Below, one piece after another: positions 1 through 12,300 of a stretch of DNA of 64,000 bases. Both the position numbers and the translations under genes were made by a program. The DNA is from Gyrodactylus bullatarudis. Taxonomy: Eukaryota; Platyhelminthes; Monogenea; Gyrodactylidea; Gyrodactylidae. The DNA is taken from assembly GCA_012064415.1 (NCBI GenBank), contig SSNU01000162.1, forward strand, positions 1-64,000, given 5' to 3'. The notes under the pieces are model-generated. The model made no database searches, was not told the DNA's origin, and saw only the letters and a list, made by a program, of their open reading frames with translations. Positions within the stretch are counted from its first letter, which is position 1, and each line of letters starts with the position of its first letter.

Positions 1-71
1 ACACAAAGCACTAGTTTGACTAAAATTTCAACTACATAAAGTTTGTTCAACAGAACCTGATAAATAAGTTA

Positions 72-365
72 GTGAAAAAATCAAATAAAAAGCTCAATTG
101 GTTTTTTCCTGGTAACGAGCGGGTTAAATTTCACTCATCCAAAGATCAAGCGAGAACTTATACAACAGTTTCTATATGGTTGACAGGTTGTCCAACGAGC
201 ATTCTCGGTGAAGGATTAATGACAATCCCTAATAAGGGTGAAAAGTTCATAATCAAAACTGGGCAGCGGAACAGATTATTAAATGGCCTTTCAACAGATC
301 CACTCTATTCGATGTATTTGGTTTATCAAATTTTCAATGATTTTCAAGAAATTAAAGCAAATTAA
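72..365 (+). other. Unrecognised open frame at window edge
   Basis: A 97-codon open frame (KLNWFFPGNERVKF..., IFNDFQEIKAN) with mixed, protein-like composition, unlike the Ile/Phe/Lys-rich frames around it. It ends exactly where a foldback repeat begins (about 355). It could be a truncated transposon gene or a chance frame. No domain recognised. Confidence 0.25.
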
Positions 366-622
366 TATGAAGTTAGGAATCTATGATTTTTACAAAAATT
401 AGATTTTTTTCATCGAAAATTCAAATAGGTAAAAGATACTTTGGAATCCTACTCATGTTGTCAAATTTTACGATTAGAAATAAAAATATTTTAATATTTT
501 CATTTTTAAAATTTTGATTTGGCACCAAAATCCCAATTTTTTGAACTATAAACTGAACTTTTTTGATGAAAAAATTAAAATTTTCGCAAAAATCATTGAT
601 TCCTAACTTCTCATATTGGCCA
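355..622. repeat. Foldback family A, internally deleted copy
   Basis: The left end TAATATGAAGTTAGGAATC is mirrored by GATTCCTAACTTCTCATATT near 600-620. Internal motifs (GGAATCCTACTCATGTTG, TTTGGCACCAAAATCCCA) match the full copy at 14826-15574. The right arm is short, so this copy has lost most of its second half. Confidence 0.65.
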
Positions 623-1226
623 AATTCATTTTTCTGATCAATAAACTCATGTAGATTTAGTTTTTTTCCTTTTCTGTTAACCTATAGGGCTTGAATTTTT
701 CTGGCATGCATCCAGGGAGACTCTCTTTTAGGACAAGTTGAAAAAAATTTTATTCTAAACTCAAAGTACATTGAATTTATTGGATTCACTAATAAAATTT
801 TATTACAAAAAGAGATTAATTTGAAAAAGAGAATAGATTTTGTCTATTTAATGTAATAACGTATGTTTAGGGTTATAACAAATAAACCTTCTTCCGGTTA
901 TGTACAGGAATATATATATGATTGATATTACCACAAAATCCAGTGTACCTGAACACACACAAAGACTTATGATGTAACCATAGTTTGTAATTTGGATACT
1001 ATCAACTTTTTGAATTTAAACAAATTTATTTAACAATCCTAAAAAATTCTTTGCTCAAAATGAACCAGATTCTATAATTCACAATATTGTCTATCGGAAA
1101 TATGTCTCTTTATACCTGACACTCTTCTCATTATTTATTATTTTCATTTAATTTAATTCGAACATAATTTTTAATTTAATAAAACGGATCAAATTTTTGG
1201 CTTCAATATGACTTGATAAAATTAAA

Positions 1227-1680
1227 TAATTTAGCTAGTTGATATGAAGATGAGAATTTACTTTTTTTACAAAAAACTTAAAATTTTTTTCCGGATTCAC
1301 AGAAAAAAATTTTTTGGAATTCTATTACGGAATGAGCTAATTAGATGTGGATATTCGAAAAAATCCGAAAAAAATTCAATCTGACCAAAATTGAGCCGTT
1401 TTTCGAATTTCAAAAATGTACCAAATTTCCACTTTTTTCAAGCAGTTAAATAATGATATTTGGGATCAACAATAGACAAAGAACTCGAATTTGGCCATAG
1501 AGATAGCGAAGATCTTACTGTTTCCGAGAAAAAGTTAGACTTCTAGATTTTGCCTTGGTGATATTCGAAAAATTCAAATGGTTCGATTTCCCACAATAAT
1601 GACGAGCTTAAGTGAACTTATATACAGGTGAATTCGAATTCTTCGTTCAATTTTGATCCCAAAAATCATCCTAGCAAAGT
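1227..1680. repeat. Foldback family A, left half
   Basis: Starts AGCTAGTTGATATGAAGATG and continues through GATATTTGGGATCAACAATA and TGGTTCGATTTCCCACAATA, the same order as the copy at 58990-59550. The mirrored second half is mostly missing after about 1680. Confidence 0.7.
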
Positions 1681-2029
1681 TGGGTCTTCAACCAAACTGT
1701 ATTAGTATAGTTAGGTAGACTTTTCTTGACAGATCCGAGTTATTCCGTTTTCAAATTATATATTACCGTAGGTTGGGAAAATCCCATTTTCTCTAAAACG
1801 AAAAACCCATCAGAAAATGGAATAATTCAAAATGATAATAATAATGTGTAACTGAAATGACAGAAGCTAGCAAAAAACAGCTATTCTGCTAAAACGGAAT
1901 AGCACTCGATAAAAAAAATATTTTGAATCAAACAGTAAAATTTCAAGCTTAAATAAAAAATTGGCCAAAATAGTATTTTGCGTAGGTTAGTGATAACTTT
2001 ACATGTAAATATCATAAGATTATAATTTT

Positions 2030-2237
2030 TTAACCCTTTCGGTGCCGATGGACATATATGTCCATTTTCGAATATTTTTGAACCTTCATAACTCTAGCAG
2101 TTTGGTAGGTTTCTGGATCAATTAAAGTTTAAATTGAAGCCCACAATGTGAACTTGCATTAGTAATAATTTTGGCCAAATAACTTGGTATCTTCATAGCT
2201 AAATTTTGGTTTTTATAAAAACTGTAAAAAGGGTTAA
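2030..2237. mobile_element. piggyBac-type MITE, copy 1
   Basis: TTAA at both ends (2030-2033 and 2234-2237). The left terminus is CCCTTTCGGTGCC and the right terminus has decayed to AAAAAGGG. The interior is shared with copies at 4457 and 9350 (CCAGTTTGATAGGTTTCTGG-like block, GGCCAAATAACTTGGTAT). TTAA target duplication with CCC ends is characteristic of piggyBac elements. Confidence 0.75.
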
Positions 2238-3189
2238 TAATGATTTTGAAATAGTAGCCTAATTGAACCTTCAATTCTATATCAGCATTCAAAAATTATG
2301 GAATGCAAACTCTTTTCCTATTTATAAACACATAAAATTCGATACAATTAATGACTCTAATGTTTATTTTTGTTATAGATACGGTACATTGTTATTGATT
2401 GGCGATTAATCTATAAAAAATGGATATTTTTTCAATCTAATATATTTACATGTCTTTTTCCAGTTTTTATTAGAGTATATTATATGATTTAAGGAAGAGA
2501 AGAAATAATCAATATCCCCTAGTTATCTCTATTACTGAGTATTTTTTATTCCAAGCATATTTATTTATTCATATTCCATGTGAATGTTTTTTTATAGCAT
2601 ATTTCTTTTCATGAATCTTTGGTAGATGTCAATCAAATATCTCATCCCTTTTACAGGAGTAGTACAACTTTAAGAAAATAGTGAGAAATCCTTCTTTTTT
2701 TCTAGAAAATTGGCCCATGTTTGGAGAAATTTCAGTTCTCCAAGATAGAATTTAGGAAAACGGTTAAGAAGAGATTCTGTGAATTCACTAAAGAGATGAA
2801 TTAAACTTCCGGAAGGAGTATCCGCTCAAGTATTTATTTTCATCAAGAAAACTTTTACAATGACATATAATTATAATTTAATAGAAAGGGAAAAGTGTTC
2901 TCATATTCGTGATTTCTCAAAGAAATGATGTTCTACTGATTACGTAATAAATCCTAGATAAAGTTTTTGAATTTGAATGGTTCCGATATGGTAGTCTAGG
3001 TCAAAAGAGGCCAGTTCCTGGGTCTTGCTTCGAGGATTAGACTGTTTTATTCGCGGTTGCTCAGTCTAAGGTCCTCTTATCACAAAGTTTACTACAATCC
3101 AAATTTGGCGCCATAATTAATTATTTTCCAAAACCTCATTATGAAACTTACTAGTTGTATAATGAATATAATCATTATTTACTTTCTAG

Positions 3190-3321
3190 AAACAACCCTC
3201 TGGCTCGTTCTCTACATTGCCCCGGTTAAAAACGACAAGGACGAAGTTGTTTTATATTTGATAACCTTTCGAGATATAACATTTCTAAAGTCACCAGTCG
3301 ATGAAGAAGATACTGGAAAAC
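3190..3321 (+). CDS. eag: eag exon: C-terminal part of PAS domain
   Basis: The acceptor is ACTTTCTAG ending at 3189 and the donor is GTAAGT at 3322. The exon opens with two bases of a split codon, then reads [20 protein letters not shown] and [20 protein letters not shown]. This is the final beta-strand (PAC) part of the EAG PAS domain, which packs against the cyclic-nucleotide-binding homology domain and controls gating. No matching N-terminal PAS exon was found in 1-3189. Confidence 0.9.
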
Positions 3322-6300
3322 GTAAGTCTTCATAAAAGCAATTTACACAATAACGTTGTACGCTTGCTACCTGACTAAGTTTCCGGCTTGTCTTCCGAAA
3401 GAATTATTTGGTTCAAAATTATAAAAATTACATTCGAAAAAGCAAACAAATTTCTTATTCAAGGCTTTTCAAGATTACACTATTTTTAGACACAAAACAG
3501 AAAACTTTCTGATTTCTAATTTACATACAGCTAAAGCGTAAATATTAACTTAGTTTGTATCTCTAAGGACGTATTATTCTTCTGATAAACTGTATTGTTA
3601 TATTTAAATAATGAGTCCTCTATTGTTTTTCCTGGAGTCCTTGAGAGTATTTCTAATGAGTTTTTTTAGATACTTTAGGACTCAAGTTATTCTTGTATAT
3701 CAAGAGGAATAGAGATAGCCAACTGTTTTGTTATCTTTAAACACAAATTTGCTTATTCAAAGGTTAACTCAAAATATGCTCAACAATCGTTTTGAGATCT
3801 GGTATCATTTCAATGATATCATTTTTGGTGAAATTTGAAAAAAATTTGGATTTTTAAACATGGATTGCATAATAAGAAGAAGCATTGTCAATATTTCCCA
3901 CTCCACCCAAAATTCAAGTATTTAAGTTATGATAAATCTTTACGAAACTCAGATCATAAAAATTTGGACTATTCGAAATAGATTGTTCAGTACAGTTCGG
4001 TTGTTTTTCCTAACTTGCACTGTGCATCACTAAATTTGGTTTCATCCTGATTTCAATTTTTTTCGTAGTTTTAAGTGGCTTCAAAGTTCAAAAGAGCTGA
4101 AAAGTTATGCTCCCTTTGTTTTATCCAACTGTTGAGGAGTATAATTTTGTTGGTCTTGTTAAGCTGATTAAAATGGTGTACAATAAAAGATGAGAAAGTT
4201 ATGGGCTTAAATGTAACTTTTAGAAGAGATTTTGTGAAATCAACAATGTTGATTCAACATATACCATGTATTGGGCGGGATGACTGTATGTATATTGACA
4301 TAGGATGTTAACCCATTACAAAATTACCAAAAAAAGTTAAAATTTTTTGCACAGTGTTGGTTGTCTTATATTATTTTAATCACTTTTGTATGTTGTCCAG
4401 GTCAAGACTGAGATTGTAGAAAAATATCATAAAGACACCTCAAGCTAGCTTCTTAACCCTTTCGGTGCCAATGTCCATTTTCCAATTTTTTTGAACCTTC
4501 ATAACTTCACCAGTTTGATAGCTTTCTGGATCAATTAAAGTTTGAATTGAAACATTAGTAATATTTTCGGCCAAATAACTTGGTATCTTCATAGCTAAAT
4601 TTTGGTTTTTATAAAAATTGTGAAATAGTCTCGGCACCGAAAGGGTTAAATAATTTAATTATTTGGTCAATTATTTCAACTAATTTACCCCTTTATTTTA
4701 CAGCTGGTTTCAGTAAATTTGCCAAATTAGCTAGATCAGTGACTAAAAACAAAATAATATCACAGACACTCCTTCAAAATGATTCCATGTACAACCTTCA
4801 GAATGACTCATTTCTAAGGGTCCCTTCACATGAAGGTTATTCTGGCATTAGTATGAGCACATTGGATGGGGAAGCTGCACAGACAAGTTCTCTACTTTTC
4901 AAAGGACCTGACCAGTTGAGAAATGACCTTGAGAGGGGAGCTTTAGTGAGTTTTATTCTGAAATACATTAGGTTGAAATTGATTGATTCATTTGTTAGTT
5001 TAGCTAAGTGAATGTTAATTCTAAAAAAAATATTTATCATCTCTACTTTAAAGTATGCATATCATTTATTTTTAGTTATGGCAAGATGCAGTTCCACAGT
5101 ATAAACAAGAAGCTCCCAAAACTCCCCCACACATTATCCTACATTATGTACCATTTAAGACAGCCTGGGACTGGATAATACTCATTCTTACTGCCTATAC
5201 TGCCATTATGGTCCCGTTGAATACTACCTTTCGTGGAAAAAATTCAATTGATGATTTAGGTTTCCTGGTGGTCGACTCCATTGTCGACGTTATATTTTTC
5301 ATTGATATTGTTCTTAATTTTCACACAACTTTTGTTGGTCCCAAAGGTGAAGTTATATCAGATGCTAGGATAATACGTATAAATTATTTCAAAGGATGGT
5401 TCATTGTTGACCTCCTATCCTGTCTTCCATATGATGTTTTCAATGCATTCAAGCCTGAAGCGATGCACAGCGTAAGTCAAGTTACTAGAAACATTTTATT
5501 ATAACACTACTGCGTGTACTACAGCTGTATTCTTGATGAATTTAGAATTTTATGATTTTCAAAATCTTTTTTTTTGGTCGATTTCAAGGTTTGAAAGAAA
5601 TCAAACGTTATTTTTCGGTAAAAACCAAAAAACAAAGAAACCAATTATGAGTCATAATTTATGGCTATTCAATTTTGAAAGAATTGTCAATTTGAACTGA
5701 TCTGGGACTATTTATTAATTTTCAAACAGTAAAAAGGTGGAAAAAGGGGAAGTAGACTTTGGAAGTAGATAATGAAGTGTTTTCTATACTTTTTTCAGAA
5801 CTAGTTGCAAGTTAGAAATTTTGATTTCAACATTTTTCAATCTAAAATGAAAGATTTTCATTCTAATTAGCAAAAAGCCTAGAGAAGTATTTAGGGATTG
5901 GGGTGATTATTTACCATTTTTCATTCTCAATTGATAATATTTCAATCTGAGTCACAAATAATGAAAATTAATTTAGCCCCAACCCCTTACTTAATTCTCT
6001 GGGCTTTTGGCTAATCAGAATGAAAATTTTTTATTTTAGATTGAAAAATGTTGAAATCAGAATTTCTAACTTGCAACTAGCTCTACCAAAAAGGTATAAA
6101 ATGTCAACAACCATTTTTGTTTCATTTATCTATCTCTCACACCTTGAAATCAGCAAAAAATATCAACTGAAAGTTATTCGAAATTTATTAGTTAAATCAG
6201 TTCAATTAAGCCTTTTGAATTGGTCGACAAATGATATTGTCATAAATTCCAAATAAATTATGATTTCTTTACAAAATTTTTTAGACAAAAATCAGCAGTT

Positions 6301-9300
6301 TATTCAGTGGACTCAAAGTAGTGAGGTTATTACGCATCGGCAGAGTAACTCGAAAAATGGACCAGTATCTTGAATATATGGCGGCCAGTTTAGTTTTGAT
6401 GATATTCGGCTTTGTCCTCTTGGCCCATTGGCTAGCATGTCTTTGGTATACAATTGGTTATAGTGATCTAAATGGAGGCCTAACTTATGGCTGGATATAT
6501 CGGCTACTCAATGATACAGGACATGGCTTTACGAATACTACTGAAGTTGAGCAGGTTTGTTTATATATTTATCTAAACTACTTTTAAGTAACAATGCATT
6601 AAACTATTTATTATATCTAAATCAAAAATTTTCTTTCTAATAATGGGTGCAAAATGTATTTCAAATATCTTTCAGTTCAAATTGGAACAATAAGGCATGA
6701 GAGGTTAATCAATGAGATGATCTTAAATTATGATACTGTTCTTATGTGAAATCTACTTAATTATCTTTAAACCTAAGCAAATTCCCCCTTCAGATTTGAT
6801 ACCAAGACCTCTTGTAGATATTCATTTTAATTCGTACTTTTTAACTTGGCTTGAATATCTTAGCCTCCCAGTATTTAACCAATTCAAGAATTCCATTTCA
6901 TTTTTTCTTGATTTTATGGGAAAATTATTGTAGAAACAATAATTTTCTCCATTCTTCAGACAAATATCCTTGGGTTATTTCTGCTTGTTTTATCCTTTCT
7001 TGAACAATGGGAAACTTTTTATAGATTTTCTCTCAAACGCGTTAAGATTTTTCCACCTAAAATTTCATCAATTTTAGAGTTAGATTTCCAGATCTGAAGC
7101 TAATGATGCTATTAGGTATAATAAAACTTGGTTCATCTGTAACTCTAAGCAGAGAGCACTCTAAAAAAAGTGTGAAAAATTTTAGATAAGCGTAGATCAT
7201 AATCAATAGGGCTTAGGAGTGCACTCGGTTTTGGGTTTATCAAAATAATCAAGCTGTATTCGGTTAATAAACAGAGATAAATCCAAGGTATAATACACTG
7301 TATTATTAACATTATACACACAAGGGAGTTAAACAAATATGATATAAGCACGTTCTATGAGGGTTTATTTTTGGAAATCATTAAGAAATTAATCCTTCAA
7401 CACTAACCTACAAATTAAAAGGATATCATACCAAGTAATCAGGAAAGGAAAATGAGAGAAATCAAAAGATCATCATCAGAAGTAGAGTAAATTAATGAAA
7501 AATTTCCCAGTATTCTTTGAAGCTCTGACAAGCTCTATTTGGTTTTAATATTTCTAAATTATAAATTTGAGTAGATTATTGGAAGGATTTGAAAAAAATT
7601 TATTTCTTGTTATATTAAATGAATCTATTTTTACCTGTAGATTACAAAGAAACTTGGCAAAAAGATGCTGTATATAACATCGCTGTATTATACCCTCTCT
7701 TTGATAACTAGTATTGGTTTTGGCAATGTTTCTGCCAACACGTTCAATGAGAAATCAATATCAGTTTTATTTATGATTATAGGAGGTAAGTTCTATCAAA
7801 CCTAACGTAAATTTGAATTTAGATTTTGACTTAAAAATGATTGATATCCAGAATTAAGAAAAGGGCTGATTTTTTAGGAAAGGGAGAATCATCCCACGCT
7901 ATGCCCATTTCTCCTATATTTTTCAACAGGGAACATAGAGAAATGAATTACATCATGATAAGATTGATGTAAAAGAGTTAATGTAGCACCAAGATATTCA
8001 GAATTGGGTGAATTATTAAAAAGTACAATTTAAAAGAATTGAAATAATTTCATCAAAAAAATAAAATGACCTCAGTAATGACTGTGGATAAGATTCAAAA
8101 ATTTATGTGATTATTTTATGGAGAAATTTTTGCAAAAGAAGCTACTTATTTTGCTTAGGAAATTTCATCAAATTCATTTGGACACCTCTCTATATTACTT
8201 ATTGTATCAGAGAGTTTAAATGAAAATTTTTCCATTATTTATTCTTTAAAACAGAGAACAAGATTCTGCGTATACTGAATTTATGTTTTCTTTCTGGCTC
8301 ATAAAGATCAAATAATTAGTAGTCATTGAGCTTGAAACACCCCCGTCTCCGAATCCAGGTTCAATCAATAAGAAATTTCACCCCCTAGATGTCTCAGGCA
8401 GTGAAATGAATTATTTTTAAGAGTAGTTATTATTTTCTAGAGTAATTTTAATTCCAAGTTCTCTCCAAGTGATTTCCTTCTATATAAGGAAAATTATAAT
8501 CTGAAAAATTTCAAACAAATATATTGTATTTCTCTAGGAATATTTCTTTCCATGTATTTTGACAAGCAATTAATCTTTTTCAATTTTACTCATACCATCT
8601 TTTGTGTGCATATAGAGGGAATCCTTTATTTATATATACATACATTTCAAAGGGATTCCTGTTTAGACAGGGAGAAAATTCTGTCTCCCCTTTTTTAAAA
8701 ATCTCTCCTTCTCGTTCACTCTGTGTAGTTCTGGATCAGACTCCCCATTCATAATTGAGAGAGATTCATTTGAATTATTTTTATTCCTGTTTAAACGAAT
8801 CAAAAGACAAGCTGTATCGACTTTTGAAGGGGAATCTTTTTTGGTTTTGTTCTCATTTTCATGTCAAGATTTTGTTCTTTTTTTCAATTTTTGTAATGAT
8901 GCATCAATCTAAATTAGGCTTCTTCAGAAAGTTTCTAATCGCCACAATTTGAGTTCAGATATAAACAAAAAATAAGTTCTGAATTGTTTTATTGATAAGA
9001 AATCCTACTCATTTGTAATCAAATAACAGTTCTTCTCTAGAGTTAAATTTTATAATTTCTAAGCAAGCTATCTTCTCGGTAGGTTGACAACATTAATCCT
9101 TGATCTATTATTATCAAAGCTTGAAGAACGATAAATAGATCCAATCAGATAATTCAGATTCGGATCCGTCTGAAAAAATCCGAAAATAAAATTATTAAAA
9201 CAAGTATTAATTTTCGATAATCTTGTGAAATATATTTTTTTTCAAAAATTATTCATATTAATATTCAAGGGCTTATAAAATTTCTAAAAGAAATTTGATA

Positions 9301-12300
9301 CCTTCTTCTTCTTCGCAAGAACCATCTCTAAGGATACCTAGGATCTTAACCCTTTCGCTGCCAATGGAGATATATGTTCGTTTTCCAATTTTTTTGAACC
9401 TTTATAACTCTACCAGTTTGATAGGTTTCTGGATCAATTAAAGTTTAAATTAAAGCCCACAATGTGAACTTGCATTAGTAATATTTTCGGCCAAATAACT
9501 TGGTATTGTGAAAATGTCTCGGCACCGAAAGGGTTAATTGGACCTATCTATCGTTCTTCAAGTTTTGATAATAATAGATCAAGGATTAATGATACCAGGG
9601 AGATAGCGTGCTAACACATCATAAAATTTGTTATTTGATTAAAAATGTGTAGGATTTCTATATAATAAAACAAATCAAAACTTATTTCATAGTTAATTTT
9701 TTTGTTTATATCAGAAGTAAAATTGTGGCGATTTGGAAATTTTCGGAATATTTCTGAATCTGAAGAACGCTATAGGCAACCTTAGAGATGGTTCTTGCGA
9801 AAAAGAAGAAGGAATCAAATTTATTTTAGATATGTTGAATTTTAATTTGAATAATTTTTTTCAAAAAATATAATATGTATTTCACAAGATTACCGAAAAT
9901 AAATACTTGTTTTAATAATTTTATTTTCGGTACCTTTTCGGATTTTTTCAGACGGATCCGAAAATTTTTGAAATACAGAATGAAATATTTTCATGTTCTA
10001 AAATTCTTATTTTCCCTGAACTCATCAAAATTTACCAAATTTTCCAGGACATTCTTCCTTGTGAAAAAAAAATCAATTTTTACTATAAGCCCTATTTTTA
10101 TTCAAAATGTTGCAAAAATTATTCAAAAATCTTAATTTTTTCCTTTCTCGTAGTAAAATTCATTGAAGAAATCTTGGCGGCTGTTCAAAAATTTTTATTT
10201 TCAATGGTGTTATAGGCAAAAAAGTTCAGTTTTCGATTATCTTCAAGATTACGGCTGGAAAATATCTGAAAAATATAATTTTTAGATTTTTCTCGAAATT
10301 CATTTAGTTACCCACTAATTTTTACATGTTTGAAGCACATTCATAAGTTTAACACCATTCAATAGGGAATGGAATTATAGGTTGGCACCAAATGCCCTTT
10401 TTTTTAAACTTTGAGCTGAATAGATTTTCAATGAATCAAGATGGGTCTTGTAAAAATCCAATGGCTATGCTCTGCTTCCTTGACCAATTTCGATCGTGAA
10501 AATCTTTTTGTTTCTTTTCATGTCTTCAATTCATCGAATTGCTATCATAAACCAATGCAAGAAAAATGATTATTTCGCCTAATAAGCTTTACTCGTCTTG
10601 TACAAAGAATCAAAGTGCGCATATGCCAAAATCTAATTTGAAAGAAAGTACACGCATTGAACAAGATATCATGCTAGGAGGAGTTATTGGGCTCGAATTG
10701 TAAGATTTGTATTCTTATATTATTTATTTATGAATTTATTTTGATATTTGACAAGATTCTTTGAGAAGATTCATCAAAGTTTATTCTCTCCCATCTTCCA
10801 AGTGTGTCCAACGAAGAAAATTATATTATTTTATTCTAGCTAAATTATCTTCAAAGATGATGAATTTCTTTCCCTCCCGAGATGAAATTATAATTTATTA
10901 TTTTTGATAAATAATTGCTTATAATCATTCAATAATGTAATAAAAGTGCTATAGAATTTAAGAAACCAAGGTTTTTTCTACCCAAAATGTGTGCATTTTA
11001 GATAATGGAACAATTTTTCATTAATCCTTCAAGTCTTTTATTGAAAATTCCTTTTTCTGAATTAGCTCTGTTATCGAGAGGGTTAAAACGTTTTGACAAA
11101 CCCTTTCCTAGTCATCAATTAAATATAACTGTAGAATTCGATTAGCTGCTAGAACTTCAAAAATGGGCAATTTTTGGATCAGCGTAGATTTGTAATCAGC
11201 GTATTCAAAAAAAACTTCTATGGAACTCGAAGAATCAAATAAACTTTTTGTTCAGAACTATTTCTTAATCAGAATATTGTTTTTTTAGGTTACAGCTTTT
11301 ATTCAAACTGACTCTTGTGTAGTGTAATGAAAAGCAGCTAGACTTGGCAATCTCTCCTCTCTTGTTGTCTTCTTAAAGTGATTTTTGAAAGGAAAATCAC
11401 TCAACTTTTGACAATAGCTACCTTGATGTCAAAATTTATATCCAAACAAGAAGCAGAAATTTATTATTGAAACAATTATAACAAGTGTTTATGATAGAAC
11501 AAGATAGTTTCTCATTGTCTTGATAAATCTTTTATTAAGGTTGGCAACACTTGCGACGATTAGACCTACCTTTCACATCTGTCAAAAAATTCAGAGATAT
11601 ATGTGAATATCTAATTTCATACATATTGGCCTAAAGACAAGAAAAATATTTCTATGATTTTTTAAAAAATTAATATCAAGACTCCAATCTTATGTAAACC
11701 TAATTGATATGAAGATGAGAATTTACTAGTAAATGATCCTCCCGATAGTCAGAAAATTTTTTTTTAATTCCATGATTAATTGAGCAATTTTACGAAATTC
11801 TGAGTTCACAGAAAATTTTTTTTTCTTGAAAATTGTGATTTTCTCTCAACCCTGATGACCAAATTTAAACATATGGTTTAATTTCCATATTGAATCTAGT
11901 GCAATGGAGGGGTTGGTGACATTGCCTTGGGCCTTTTGATTACTTTTGTCTTTTTAGAAAACCGTCAATCTGTAACTGCCCCCCCCCCTGTGTCTCTTTC
12001 GTTTTAGTTTTGTTGTTGAGCAGTTTCTCTTTTCTTCCTTTTCCCTAATTATTGATTAGATTGGCTGATGATTTGATCATAATCAACTGCTGTTGACTTC
12101 TCATTAGTTTCACATTTTGCCAACTCTGGAATTGTTGCTGGGTCTGTAGATTGAACTGGAGATAGGTGATTATTACCTGTAGCTAACGTTTCATTGATTT
12201 CGATTTTATTTCCAGTTTCGATCTGTGTAGAAGAATTGGTGGGAGTGCCAATATCTCGGTTGAGTATTCTTCCGATTTTTGGAATATGGACATCGCGACC

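Noticed and set aside
1..3189. Missing N-terminal PAS exons of eag
   Set aside because: No frame encoding the conserved first part of the PAS domain was found here; it is probably upstream of the window.
9875..10135. 86-codon Phe/Lys-rich frame
   Set aside because: Overlaps the inverted repeat B' and has repeat-driven composition.
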